From the NCBI GenBank assembly GCA_944320595.1, contig CALUIB010000014.1, positions 16,966 to 80,965 on the forward strand: a stretch of DNA of 64,000 bases. Reading direction: 5' to 3'. This document shows, in pieces, positions 1 to 7,980 of the stretch. This stretch comes from an uncultured Muribaculaceae bacterium. GTDB lineage: Bacteria; Bacteroidota; Bacteroidia; Bacteroidales; Muribaculaceae. The translations under genes were made by a program, and so were the position numbers. Within the stretch, counting starts at the first letter, position 1. Each line of letters starts with the position of its first letter. The notes under the pieces are model-generated. The model was not told the DNA's origin. It made no database searches and was given only the letters and a program-made list of their open reading frames with translations.

Positions 1-310
1 CTCCTCCGAAATCAACAAGCCCCAAATCCAAGCCGTTCTTTAATTTGAATTTCATTCTTAATGCACTTGTCGCTTCGTGGTTTTCTCGAGCCAGAAAATA
101 TTCCGTCAATTGGAAGTTTTGATAGAGACGGTCGGGCATAACATATCCTGGATTTTCTATAGTATATGTTTGCTCAAATGTGCAATTTTTATAAAAATTA
201 AATGGAATAGTTGAATATGACGCTTCAGAAAAAGCCCATTCCACCGTAAACTGTGCATTTAATGCACACGACAGACACGAAAACATTATAACAAATATTG
301 CCTTTTTCAT
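1..310 (-). CDS. Exported protein of unknown function, N-terminal part (runs off the window)
   Basis: The ATG is at 308-310, and 103 codons are open to the window edge. The product begins MKKAIFVIMFSCLSCALNAQ, a signal peptide with a likely cut after NAQ. The mature part is clearly related to the next gene: the stretches MPDRLYQNFQLTEY and LRMKFKLKNG match IPDRMYDDFQLSQY and LSMDFKIKVN there. The two are tandem paralogues 29 bp apart on the same strand. No known domain is recognised. The C-terminus lies outside the window. Confidence 0.8.
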   Translation of the reverse strand, partial: MKKAIFVIMFSCLSCALNAQFTVEWAFSEASYSTIPFNFYKNCTFEQTYTIENPGYVMPDRLYQNFQLTEYFLARENHEATSALRMKFKLKNGLDLGLVDFGG

Positions 311-339
311 CTTTAACAGGGGTTCCAATGAAACTACAA

Positions 340-993
340 TTAATGAATTAAATCCCATAGGCTCTTGTTTTCTAATTGCTGTTTTGTGAAAACTCGAGTT
401 CCAGTACATTTTCGTTCACTCTTCTTGACGAATTTGCCATTATCGTCTATCTGATAAGCAGTCTCTGTTATGTAGCCTGTAAATTGACTGAAATTTTGGA
501 ACAGAACAAGATTTTTGTCTATAGGTATAACCCTGTTTATAAGAATAATTCCATCGCCTGTTATTCTAAACTGTTTTGCATATACTTTGTTTGGACAATA
601 ACAAGAAACGCTAACTTCAATTGCATCAATAATCTTGTAATTTGCATCTATTGTTACCAAAGAATAACTTTCCGACTCTAATATTCCACCACATGATATT
701 ACTCCTATTATGTGATTGTTGACTTTTATCTTGAAGTCCATAGAAAGACCTGCATCATCAAAATCGGATGCATGAACATATTGAGAAAGTTGGAAATCGT
801 CATACATCCTGTCGGGAATAATATTATCCTCATTTGATATACCAAAACTTTTAGTGTATTGTGCTTTGCGAATATCAAAGGGAGGTTTAGATTCTGTAAT
901 ATTATTTACCGCACGCTGTATATCATCAATGCCTGTGGCATTAATGACTACACTGCTAATAAACAAACAAATAAAAAAGATTTTCATTTTCAT
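340..993 (-). CDS. Exported protein of unknown function, paralogue of the neighbouring partial gene
   Basis: The product has 217 residues with a hydrophobic N-terminal signal (MKMKIFFICLFISSVVINA) and no lipobox, so it is probably periplasmic. The middle (about residues 55-100) is shared with the partial gene downstream. A CYC pair lies near residue 130. It follows the C39-like lipoprotein gene by 11 bp, so the three genes probably form one transcript. The region is AT-rich compared with the core genes, which suggests acquired DNA. No function is assigned. Confidence 0.75.
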   Translation of the reverse strand: MKMKIFFICLFISSVVINATGIDDIQRAVNNITESKPPFDIRKAQYTKSFGISNEDNIIPDRMYDDFQLSQYVHASDFDDAGLSMDFKIKVNNHIIGVISCGGILESESYSLVTIDANYKIIDAIEVSVSCYCPNKVYAKQFRITGDGIILINRVIPIDKNLVLFQNFSQFTGYITETAYQIDDNGKFVKKSERKCTGTRVFTKQQLENKSLWDLIH

Positions 994-1004
994 AGTTCGT
1001 TGAT

Positions 1005-2522
1005 TTATTTGATATTTGGTCTTAATTGAGTTAAATCATATATGTTTTTAGGATAATCACGATAATTTTTTCCAGAGATCATTCCTGTAGTATCGTTATA
1101 GTATAATCTCCACGAATCATCAAGAGTCTGTTCTGCCCATTGTTTAGACCTGCCAGTTTCAATGTAATTAAAATATAATTGTTGCCTTTCTTCATCATAT
1201 CCCATGCCATTAATAACGATAAAGTGATCAACAGTTAGATTATTTATACCTTTGCCCAATGTATGATTTACTCCGACTACAATTGGATGCCCTGCATTAA
1301 GATGCTTTTTTATTATATCAATTATATCTTTAGGATCTGCAACTAACTCTATTGTATCGTGAGCGTCATTTTCCAAGCAGAAATCAATATAATTGCTTGA
1401 ACTTCCAACATCTGCGCCAGCACCAAGAATCAAATGAGCTATAGAGTCCGCAACTGTTTTGCAATTTGGAACCCTGTCATATCCAGGATATTTTGATACA
1501 TCATATTTAAGTTTTACTTGTTTTATATCGGAATAATCCACACGGCCTATGCAGTCGTTACCCGAATTGTTGCCATTGCTGCCGCCGCCACTGCCGCCGC
1601 AAAAATAGCAGTCGTCATAATCCCAGTCATTATTGTTCTGTGAATTTTCTTCGTCAATATCGGAGTAATCAAAACCATCGCCTCCGCCATCGCCGTAATT
1701 ATCGTTTCCGTCGGGTGTCACAGTCAAGTCGGGAAGGTTGTAGCCCCAACTGTCGGAATAGCCGTCTCCATCGGTATCGATGGGGTAATATGTGCCTGAA
1801 CCCAAGTCCCAAAAGTCCTCGTAGGTGAACCCGAAATCCCGAGTGCATACGCTCCCCCTAAACTCCAACCTCATCAGTGCCTTCATCATCACATTTTGAC
1901 GCATCCGCCTACTGGTTAGGCAGTTGGCCGACCCGGTGCGATGACCGTTAACATACGTATCGATTTGGAACAGGGTACCCGTCTGCGGTATCGAGTACAG
2001 CACCATCCCCGAATATTGGTGCTTGTCGCCTCCTTGTACAAACAGTTCTGCGATGTCGTCACCGCGGTGCGCCCTTGCATACCCGAAACAGGGTATCAAC
2101 GTAACTAAATACTGCGACATCTCTCCAGTGTCGGTATTCTTCAGAATAATAAGTTTTTGGCTAAGGTCAACAATCTTCTCACGGTCTTTACCCCTGAGAT
2201 GCTGCTTGTACTTCGCACCATAACGCATGAACGTGGTTATGGGCAGGTTCATGCACGAGATGTTCCCGTATGTGGTTGTGGTATGGTTCGACCATGTTGG
2301 CTTGAAGTCGCCAGGGATAAGGAAATCACCCTTGCCGCCACGGGTTACCGAGACTTGCTGCATCGCCTCCTCGAAATAGCTTTTCGCCTCCTCCACAGTG
2401 ATGCAGCCCTTTGACATTCTTTCATTCCGCTTCTCCGGCAGGCTGTCATTGCACCCGCAGACGACACCTCCCATCGTCAATACCGTGAGCAGCGAGATGT
2501 AGCTGATTAGTTTAGTTTTCAT
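1005..2522 (-). CDS. Lipoprotein with C-terminal papain/C39-like cysteine peptidase-type domain
   Basis: The product has 505 residues from the ATG at 2520-2522; a GTG 12 bp upstream is a less likely start. The signal peptide ends in VVCGC, a plausible lipobox. Residues about 30-240 form a domain I do not recognise. An Asp/Gly/Asn-rich linker follows, including DTDGDGYSDSWG, which looks like a calcium-binding repeat. The last ~170 residues carry HPIVVGVN and VDHFIVINGMGYD, the His block of C39/papain-like peptidases, with an upstream Cys in VPNCKTVADS as a possible nucleophile. Base composition changes from GC-rich (N-terminal half) to AT-rich (C-terminal domain) at the linker. Peptidase activity is inferred only. 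Confidence 0.65.
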   Translation of the reverse strand: MKTKLISYISLLTVLTMGGVVCGCNDSLPEKRNERMSKGCITVEEAKSYFEEAMQQVSVTRGGKGDFLIPGDFKPTWSNHTTTTYGNISCMNLPITTFMRYGAKYKQHLRGKDREKIVDLSQKLIILKNTDTGEMSQYLVTLIPCFGYARAHRGDDIAELFVQGGDKHQYSGMVLYSIPQTGTLFQIDTYVNGHRTGSANCLTSRRMRQNVMMKALMRLEFRGSVCTRDFGFTYEDFWDLGSGTYYPIDTDGDGYSDSWGYNLPDLTVTPDGNDNYGDGGGDGFDYSDIDEENSQNNNDWDYDDCYFCGGSGGGSNGNNSGNDCIGRVDYSDIKQVKLKYDVSKYPGYDRVPNCKTVADSIAHLILGAGADVGSSSNYIDFCLENDAHDTIELVADPKDIIDIIKKHLNAGHPIVVGVNHTLGKGINNLTVDHFIVINGMGYDEERQQLYFNYIETGRSKQWAEQTLDDSWRLYYNDTTGMISGKNYRDYPKNIYDLTQLRPNIK

Positions 2523-2741
2523 GATTATATCCACTTGTCGTAGGTTATTCTATGGTTAGCTTGTAATTCGGCTGCAAATTTACATAACATATCACACGTA
2601 AACAATTTTTTACAGCAAGATTTTGCCTCAATTGCCAGGAGCCGTTAACATGGTGGAACATATTGTGGGTGTACGGGTTAAACAAAGTTAAACAGATGCA
2701 GTTTTTTTGCTTGGAAATTATGTTAGACAACACAAAATTCA

Positions 2742-2749
2742 TACCTTTG
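2742..2749 (+). promoter_or_regulatory. -7 box TACCTTTG, probable start of a short leader RNA
   Basis: TACCTTTG fits the Bacteroidetes -7 consensus TAnnTTTG. No good -33 TTTG is visible at N19. A transcript from here would meet the strong terminator at 2790-2820 about 60 nt later. Confidence 0.4.
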
Positions 2750-2789
2750 CGGCGTGTTTTTCATGGTATTAGATTTAAGGTTAACAAGG

Positions 2790-2820
2790 TTGATTGTCGT
2801 GAGACAATCAATTTTTTTTT
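2790..2820 (+). terminator. Intrinsic terminator inside the murF/alr operon leader
   Basis: TTGATTGTC pairs perfectly with GACAATCAA across a GTGA tetraloop (GNRA type), followed by nine T. No plus-strand gene lies upstream within the window, so the terminator either ends a short RNA or attenuates transcription into the GSCFA gene at 2923. Confidence 0.75.
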
Positions 2821-2892
2821 GCCCACACTCCAAGCACGACCGCCATGGCGTAATAAATACTTACAAAATGATGTAAAATCAAAACTGTTGCT

Positions 2893-2900
2893 TAAATTTG
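2893..2900 (+). promoter_or_regulatory. -7 box TAAATTTG upstream of the GSCFA gene
   Basis: TAAATTTG ends 22 bp before the ATG at 2923 and lies downstream of the terminator at 2790-2820, so it is the best candidate promoter for the GSCFA-murF/alr operon. The -33 element is not clear. Confidence 0.5.
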
Positions 2901-2922
2901 CATTAAGCTATGCAATAAAATC

Positions 2923-3918
2923 ATGACGTTCAGGACTGCCATCGACATATCAAAGGTGACGATGCCGCCGCTTAGGCACGACGGCTGCGTGCTGCTGCTG
3001 GGGTCGTGCTTTTCCGACAATATGTGCGCCTGCCTGCGCCGCGCCATGGTCGATGCCGAGGTGAACCCGTTTGGCACCACCTACAACCCGTTGTCGCTGC
3101 TCGAATGCGTGGAATGGCTCATCGACTGCCGCGCAGCGGAGGCTGCCGACCTTTTCCCGGCCAATGGGGTGTGGAACCACTTCATGTTCCATTCGCGATA
3201 TTCGGGAACCGACCCGTCATCGACATTGGCAGCGATGAATGCGAGCATCGGTCGGGGACATGAGCAGCTGTCGCGTTGCAGCCACCTGTTCGTGACACTC
3301 GGCACGGCGTTCATTTACCGCTTGGCAGGGGAGGGCATGGTAGTGAACAATTGCCACAAGCTGCCATCAAGCCACTTTGAACGCGGCCTATGCGGCATGG
3401 AAGAGGCGGCCTCGGCCATAGCCAAAATGGCAGAGCGTGTACGCGAGTTCAACCCGGCCGCGCACATCGTCTTCACCGTAAGCCCCATACGCCATCTTTC
3501 CGACGGGCTTGCCATGAACCACCTGAGCAAGAGCCTGCTCACGGTGGCGGTACACCATGCCGTGGCGGCGCACCCCGGATATTGCCACTACTTCCCGGCT
3601 TTTGAAATACTTAACGACGACCTGCGCGACTACCGTTTCTATGCCGCCGACATGGCACACCCGTCGGACGTGGCGGTGAACTACGTGTGGGAGCAGTTCA
3701 AGGCCGCCTTCTTCGACGGCGGCGAGCGGCAAAAAGCCGAGCAGTGCGAACGCTTGTCGCGCCTGCTTGCACACCGCCCCACAAGCCCCAATGCCGAAGT
3801 GGTGGAGCAGTTCAGGGCGCGGGCCTCAAAAGCCCTTGCCGACATGGCCGCCCAGTGTCCACACATAGCCAAGCTCGATTATTTGAAACACTACATAACC
3901 TGCAAGGAGGAATTATGA
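2923..3918 (+). CDS. GSCFA family protein
   Basis: The product has 331 residues. The family signature GSCFSDNM lies at about residues 25-32, close to the start, as in other GSCFA proteins, which have an SGNH-hydrolase-like look. A conserved block with HPSD follows near residue 245 (ADMAHPSDVAVNYVW), a plausible second part of such an active site. No signal peptide is seen, so it is probably cytosolic. The stop overlaps the start of the MurF/Alr fusion (ATGA at 3915-3918), so the two are translationally coupled; the pairing suggests a cell-wall-linked role, but the biochemical function is not established. Confidence 0.85.
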   Translation: MTFRTAIDISKVTMPPLRHDGCVLLLGSCFSDNMCACLRRAMVDAEVNPFGTTYNPLSLLECVEWLIDCRAAEAADLFPANGVWNHFMFHSRYSGTDPSSTLAAMNASIGRGHEQLSRCSHLFVTLGTAFIYRLAGEGMVVNNCHKLPSSHFERGLCGMEEAASAIAKMAERVREFNPAAHIVFTVSPIRHLSDGLAMNHLSKSLLTVAVHHAVAAHPGYCHYFPAFEILNDDLRDYRFYAADMAHPSDVAVNYVWEQFKAAFFDGGERQKAEQCERLSRLLAHRPTSPNAEVVEQFRARASKALADMAAQCPHIAKLDYLKHYITCKEEL

Positions 3919-6395
3919 AGTACCCGATAAAAGAAATAGCCTCGATATTGCGCATACCGCAAGACTCGCTTAGCGACAAGAGTGCCGAAATTAGCCACCT
4001 GCTAACCGACTCGCGGTCGCTGACATACCCGGCCGAAACACTGTTTTTCGCCATACGCACCAACAACAACGACGGCCACCGATACATAGCGCAGCTTTAT
4101 GAGCGCGGCGTGCGCAACTTCGTGGTCGATAACATAACATACGTGCCGCCCGAGTTGCTCGACGACGCCAACTTCCTTGTGGTGCCAAACGCCCGCGCGG
4201 CCCTGCAATCAATTGCCACGTACCACCGCCGCCGTTTCGACATCCCGGTGATAGCCATCACCGGCAGCAAGGGCAAAACCACGGTGAAGGAGTGGCTTTA
4301 CCAGTTGCTAAAGGACGATTACAACATAGTGCGCAGCCCGCGCAGCTACAATTCGCAAATAGGCGTACCGCTGTCGCTGTGGGAAATCGACGACAATACC
4401 GACATCGCCATAATCGAGGCCGGCATATCGCAGCCTGGCGAGATGGTGACGCTGCAATCGATGATACGCCCCACGGTGGGAATTATCACCAACCTTGGCG
4501 ACGAACACAACGAGGGATTTGAATCGATGCAGCAAAAGATACACGAGAAGACGCAGCTGCTCACCGCCTGCGACTGCATAATATACTGCGCCGACTACCA
4601 GCTCATCCGCGATGCCGTGATGCCAATCCTGGCCATAGCACAGGAAATAGCGTGGTCGCGGCGCGACGCCGACCGCCCGCTTGCCGTCACTTCGATTGTG
4701 AAGGGCGACAAGGGCTCGGACGTGACATATTCGTTCCTCGGCCTTGAAAACCACGTGCATATCCCGTTCATAAGCGACAGCGACATCGAGAATGTGATAA
4801 ACTGCATCGCCACGATGATTTACCTGCACATAAAGCCCGAAGTAATTGCCGAGCGCGTGGCGCGGCTCAAGCCCGTGGGCACACGGCTCAATGTGATGGA
4901 AGGCATCAACAACTGCCTTGTGATAGTTGACAGCTACACCAGCGACTTCAATTCGCTCGCCCCGGCCATCGACTTCATGACACGCCGGGCAAAACCCGAT
5001 ATGTCGATGACGGTAATCCTCTCCGACGTGCTGCACGAGGCATACCGGCGCGACGAGCTGTATGGCTACGTGGCCGAGCTGCTTGAGCAAAAGAAGGTTA
5101 ACCGCATAATAGGCATCGGGCCAGAGATGTGCCGCAATTCGCGCTACTTCGACGTCAATTCCCGTTTCTTCGAGTCAACTGCCGACTTCCTGCAAAATGT
5201 GTCGCAAAGCGACTTCGAGGATGAAATAATACTGATTAAGGGTGCGCCCGAATTTGACTTCAAGCTGATAGCCGACCTGCTCGAAGCCAAGCAGCACCAG
5301 ACGGTGCTTGAAGTCAACCTCGACGCGGTGACGCATAATTACAAGTTCTTCCGCTCACACTTGAAACCCGAAACCAAAGTGGCCTGCATGGTGAAAGCCT
5401 CGGGATACGGTGCCGGATGCTCCTATGCGCTTGCCAAGACGCTGCAAGATGCCGGAGCAAGCTACCTGGCCGTGGCAGTGCACGACGAGGGGGTTGACTT
5501 GCGCAAGGCAGGCATCACCATGCCGATAATGGTGCTTAACCCCACGGTGGTGAACTACAAGGCAATGTTCTCCTACCGCCTTGAACCCGAGGTGTTCAGC
5601 CTCGACCAGTGCCGCCACATAATACGCGAGGCCGAGAAATTCGGCATCACCGACTATCCCGTGCACATAAAGCTCGACACCGGGATGCACCGTTTGGGGT
5701 TCCTGAAGGAGGAATTGCCCGAACTCATTGCCATGCTGCGCCGGCAGCGCGCCATACGCCCCACATCGGTGTTCTCGCACCTGTGCGTGGCCGACGACCC
5801 TGCCCAGGACGAATATACCCGCCAGCAATTCGCCTACTTCGACGAGTGCTGCGAAATGCTGCAAGCCGCCTTCCCGCACCACATCATGCGGCATATCCTC
5901 AACACTGCCGGGATATTGCGTTTCCCCGAACACCAGTACGACCTCGTGCGCCTTGGCGTGGGCCTCTACGGAATGTCGCCTATCGCCGAGAAAATCGACA
6001 CCACGCCAGTGTCGTCGCTCCTGTCGGTGATTATATCCATCAAGGAGTGGCCTGCCGGCACCACCATAGGTTACGGGCGCAACGGCCTGCTACACCGCAC
6101 CTCGCGCATCGCCACCATCCCTGTTGGGTATGCCGACGGCATCGACCGCCACTTCGGCAACGGCAACATCAATATGCTCGTGGGCGGCACGCTGTGCCCC
6201 ACGGTGGGCAACATCTGCATGGACGTATGCATGATTGACGTAACCGATGCCCCCGGCTGCAAAGTGGGCGACCAAGTGGAGATATTCGGGCGCAACATCT
6301 CGGTCGAGGAACTCGCCCGTGTACGCGGCACTATCTCCTACGAAGTGCTCACCTCCATCTCCGAGCGAGTGAAGCGCGTATATTTCCGCGAATAA
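3915..6395 (+). CDS. murF-alr: Bifunctional UDP-MurNAc-tripeptide:D-Ala-D-Ala ligase / alanine racemase
   Basis: The product has 826 residues from the ATG at 3915, preceded by an ideal AAGGAGG ribosome-binding site at 3904-3910. The MurF half (about 1-455) has the ATP loop GSKGKTT at 117-123 and the ligase blocks NLGDEHNEGF and VDSYTSDFNS. The alanine racemase half (about 460-826) has the PLP lysine in CMVKASGYGAG (Lys494) and the block TIGYGRNGLL. The fusion makes D-Ala from L-Ala and adds D-Ala-D-Ala to the peptidoglycan precursor in the cytoplasm. The fused form is known in Bacteroidetes. Both active-site sets look complete. Confidence 0.95.
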   Translation: MKYPIKEIASILRIPQDSLSDKSAEISHLLTDSRSLTYPAETLFFAIRTNNNDGHRYIAQLYERGVRNFVVDNITYVPPELLDDANFLVVPNARAALQSIATYHRRRFDIPVIAITGSKGKTTVKEWLYQLLKDDYNIVRSPRSYNSQIGVPLSLWEIDDNTDIAIIEAGISQPGEMVTLQSMIRPTVGIITNLGDEHNEGFESMQQKIHEKTQLLTACDCIIYCADYQLIRDAVMPILAIAQEIAWSRRDADRPLAVTSIVKGDKGSDVTYSFLGLENHVHIPFISDSDIENVINCIATMIYLHIKPEVIAERVARLKPVGTRLNVMEGINNCLVIVDSYTSDFNSLAPAIDFMTRRAKPDMSMTVILSDVLHEAYRRDELYGYVAELLEQKKVNRIIGIGPEMCRNSRYFDVNSRFFESTADFLQNVSQSDFEDEIILIKGAPEFDFKLIADLLEAKQHQTVLEVNLDAVTHNYKFFRSHLKPETKVACMVKASGYGAGCSYALAKTLQDAGASYLAVAVHDEGVDLRKAGITMPIMVLNPTVVNYKAMFSYRLEPEVFSLDQCRHIIREAEKFGITDYPVHIKLDTGMHRLGFLKEELPELIAMLRRQRAIRPTSVFSHLCVADDPAQDEYTRQQFAYFDECCEMLQAAFPHHIMRHILNTAGILRFPEHQYDLVRLGVGLYGMSPIAEKIDTTPVSSLLSVIISIKEWPAGTTIGYGRNGLLHRTSRIATIPVGYADGIDRHFGNGNINMLVGGTLCPTVGNICMDVCMIDVTDAPGCKVGDQVEIFGRNISVEELARVRGTISYEVLTSISERVKRVYFRE

Positions 6396-6406
6396 ACAAA
6401 AATCGT

Positions 6407-6900
6407 ATGACAGTAAATAATATACAACCAGGGCTTTTTGGCCAAAAACATTCCAGCAGGGATTATTCGCAAGAAAAATTTTGGGGAAAGAAGATGGCTT
6501 TATTGACGAATTACTGTCTGCCAATTTGGCCAAACGCCCAATGTCTGTGGCTGATTACTTGGGAGATAGCTTGGGAGTGGAATTTTATTACAGGCATCCT
6601 CGCAGCTATGCCCGACGCGGTATTTTTAGCATACACGAACCAATCCCCACCATTAGAGGGGTAAACCGCCCGATACCGCAAGGATACCAAATAAAACATA
6701 ACGACCCAGTGAAATCGTTAGACGGCATTAGGCCTTTGACCACGATAGAACGTAGCTATATCCAAACATTTCCCCCTACATTCCATTTCTTAGGTTCTAA
6801 AACCGAGGTAGAGCAGATGATAGGAAATGCCGTTCCTGTCAATTTGGGACAGTATGTTGCAGCGGCCATTAAACATTATATGGATATAAATAAACAATAA
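6407..6900 (+). pseudogene. Remnant of a C5-cytosine DNA methyltransferase (C-terminal part only)
   Basis: The reading frame open from 6421 ends with the C-terminal part of a C5 DNA methyltransferase: RHPRSYARRGIFS, IRPLTTIERSYIQTFP and the motif X block MIGNAVPVNLGQYVAAAI. The catalytic PCQ motif, SAM-binding motifs and most of the target-recognition region are missing. A short overlapping frame from an ATG at 6407 may be the start of another broken gene. It sits 11 bp after murF/alr and 4 bp before the next lipoprotein gene. It cannot be an active methylase. Confidence 0.75.
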
Positions 6901-6904
6901 CTAT

Positions 6905-7468
6905 ATGAAACATATTTCTTTGATACTGGCAGTTGCGGCCACGGTGCTGGCAGCACCGTCGTGCAAGACGCAGCAGGATGGCACTGAGGCGGGTGGCACC
7001 GTCCCGGCGGCCAAGATACAAGCTCAGATGCGTGGCGGCGGAGCGGCATCGGTGGCGATGCTCGCCCCGGTGATAATTTACAAGACGCATGGCGACTACC
7101 GAAACCTTGTGCCTGTCGCGCTTAGTGCCGACGGCTCGCGCATAGCCTCTTATCCCGCCCCGGGCGACGTGGGACGGGGCGGAAAGTATTCCACCCCGGT
7201 GGAACTTAGCGGAGGATACTTGTGGGACCGCCGTGGGGTGTCGGCACATACTGTCTTCACCGACTACACCTACGAGCAGTATGCGGCATTGCCGTCGGCA
7301 CCCACCGCCGACGAGCTTATGCGGCACGTCAAGTACCGCAACCCGTTCACCGAAATGTATGCCGTCGAGGGATTGCGCAACCCCACCCGTGAACAATTGG
7401 ACAGCATCGTGGAAAACGGTTTCACCGGCTGCCGCGCAATCATAAAAAACGGGCAAAAAACTAAATGA
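6905..7468 (+). CDS. Lipoprotein of unknown function
   Basis: The product has 187 residues. A signal peptide ends in the lipobox AAPSC with Cys at about 20. The mature protein begins with a low-complexity Ala/Gly linker and has no domain I recognise. Blocks such as NLVPVALSADGSRIASYPAP and VRYRNPF-like KYRNPFTEMYAVEG look like a compact folded unit. Its GC content matches the murF region, and it is probably a resident gene separated from murF/alr by the methyltransferase remnant. Confidence 0.7.
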   Translation: MKHISLILAVAATVLAAPSCKTQQDGTEAGGTVPAAKIQAQMRGGGAASVAMLAPVIIYKTHGDYRNLVPVALSADGSRIASYPAPGDVGRGGKYSTPVELSGGYLWDRRGVSAHTVFTDYTYEQYAALPSAPTADELMRHVKYRNPFTEMYAVEGLRNPTREQLDSIVENGFTGCRAIIKNGQKTK

Positions 7469-7570
7469 TGTTCAAGAACATAAAACAGCCATAATCACTA
7501 ATTAATCAACGGTTTAAACCGTGATTTTTTAGATATTTTTGCTTGGCGAGTTTCATTTTGTCACAACAAA

Positions 7571-7602
7571 TTGTTTTTTTGTCGAAAATATCATTATATT
7601 TG
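7571..7602 (+). promoter_or_regulatory. Promoter (TTG-N21-TATATTTG) for a candidate small RNA
   Basis: A TTG at 7571-7573 and TATATTTG at 7595-7602 are 21 nt apart, within the usual Bacteroidetes spacing. No convincing start codon with a gene follows; a structured segment ending in a terminator does. Confidence 0.6.
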
Positions 7603-7608
7603 CAACGT

Positions 7609-7801
7609 GTTCGCGTGTGAACGCGTGATTATAACAAGCGTGTAAAAGCGTTGTTCTCAAATCATCTAGTCTAAATTTCCCTATGTCGTGAGTAAAGCGG
7701 ACACATGTGAATGTCGAACCGATACGAACCGACAAACATCATATTTCCCTACCGGGAAAAATGATGACAAGCATCTGCCTCATCCCGGCAGATGCTTTTT
7801 G
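7609..7801 (+). ncRNA. Candidate structured small RNA, about 190 nt
   Basis: Between the promoter at 7571-7602 and the terminator at 7771-7801 lie at least three hairpins: AACAA/TTGTT near 7633-7654, TGTCG/CGACA near 7713-7735, and a strong one at 7737-7766 in which CATCATATTTCCC pairs with GGGAAAAATGATG. No believable ORF is present. I do not recognise the family; the 5' and 3' ends do not pair as a 6S RNA would. The call rests only on promoter, structure and terminator. Confidence 0.5.
7771..7801 (+). terminator. Intrinsic terminator of the candidate small RNA
   Basis: GCATCTGCC pairs perfectly with GGCAGATGC over a 7-nt loop and is followed by TTTTT. Confidence 0.8.
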
Positions 7802-7980
7802 TTATCCCGGTCAAACAGGCGCGTCGCCACCAGCCCACTTGCGGTACTGCGAGGGGAGGCAGCCATTATGTCATCCGCTAAACATGTCTTCAAAGTAATA
7901 AAATGGCATTGGGTGTATCATTTCCTAATTATGATACACCCAATGTATTTTTCGAGAAAGCAGACCCAGGGGTAGGGTGG
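7802..7980. other. Intergenic stretch with a bidirectional terminator hairpin at 7907-7945
   Basis: CATTGGGTGTATCAT (7907-7921) pairs perfectly with ATGATACACCCAATG (7931-7945), followed by TATTTTT on the plus strand and a T-rich tract on the minus strand. It can end the alkaline phosphatase transcript (minus) and any plus-strand read-through. Nothing recognisable is seen at 7802-7906. Confidence 0.75.

Noticed and set aside
2663..2926. Plus-strand reading frame of 87 codons before the GSCFA gene
   Set aside because: It runs through a promoter and a perfect terminator hairpin and has no coding-like composition.
4308..5090. Long minus-strand reading frame inside murF/alr
   Set aside because: It is antisense to a gene with complete catalytic motifs and shows no domain; it is a by-product of codon bias.
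7609..7801. 6S RNA identity for the candidate small RNA
   Set aside because: The 5' and 3' ends do not pair and there is no large central bubble; tandem local hairpins are seen instead.
7800..7900. Possible SRP RNA (GCGAGGGGAGGCAGCC resembles part of the conserved SRP hairpin)
   Set aside because: The flanking strand does not form the expected symmetric loop and tetraloop helix, so the likeness is too weak.
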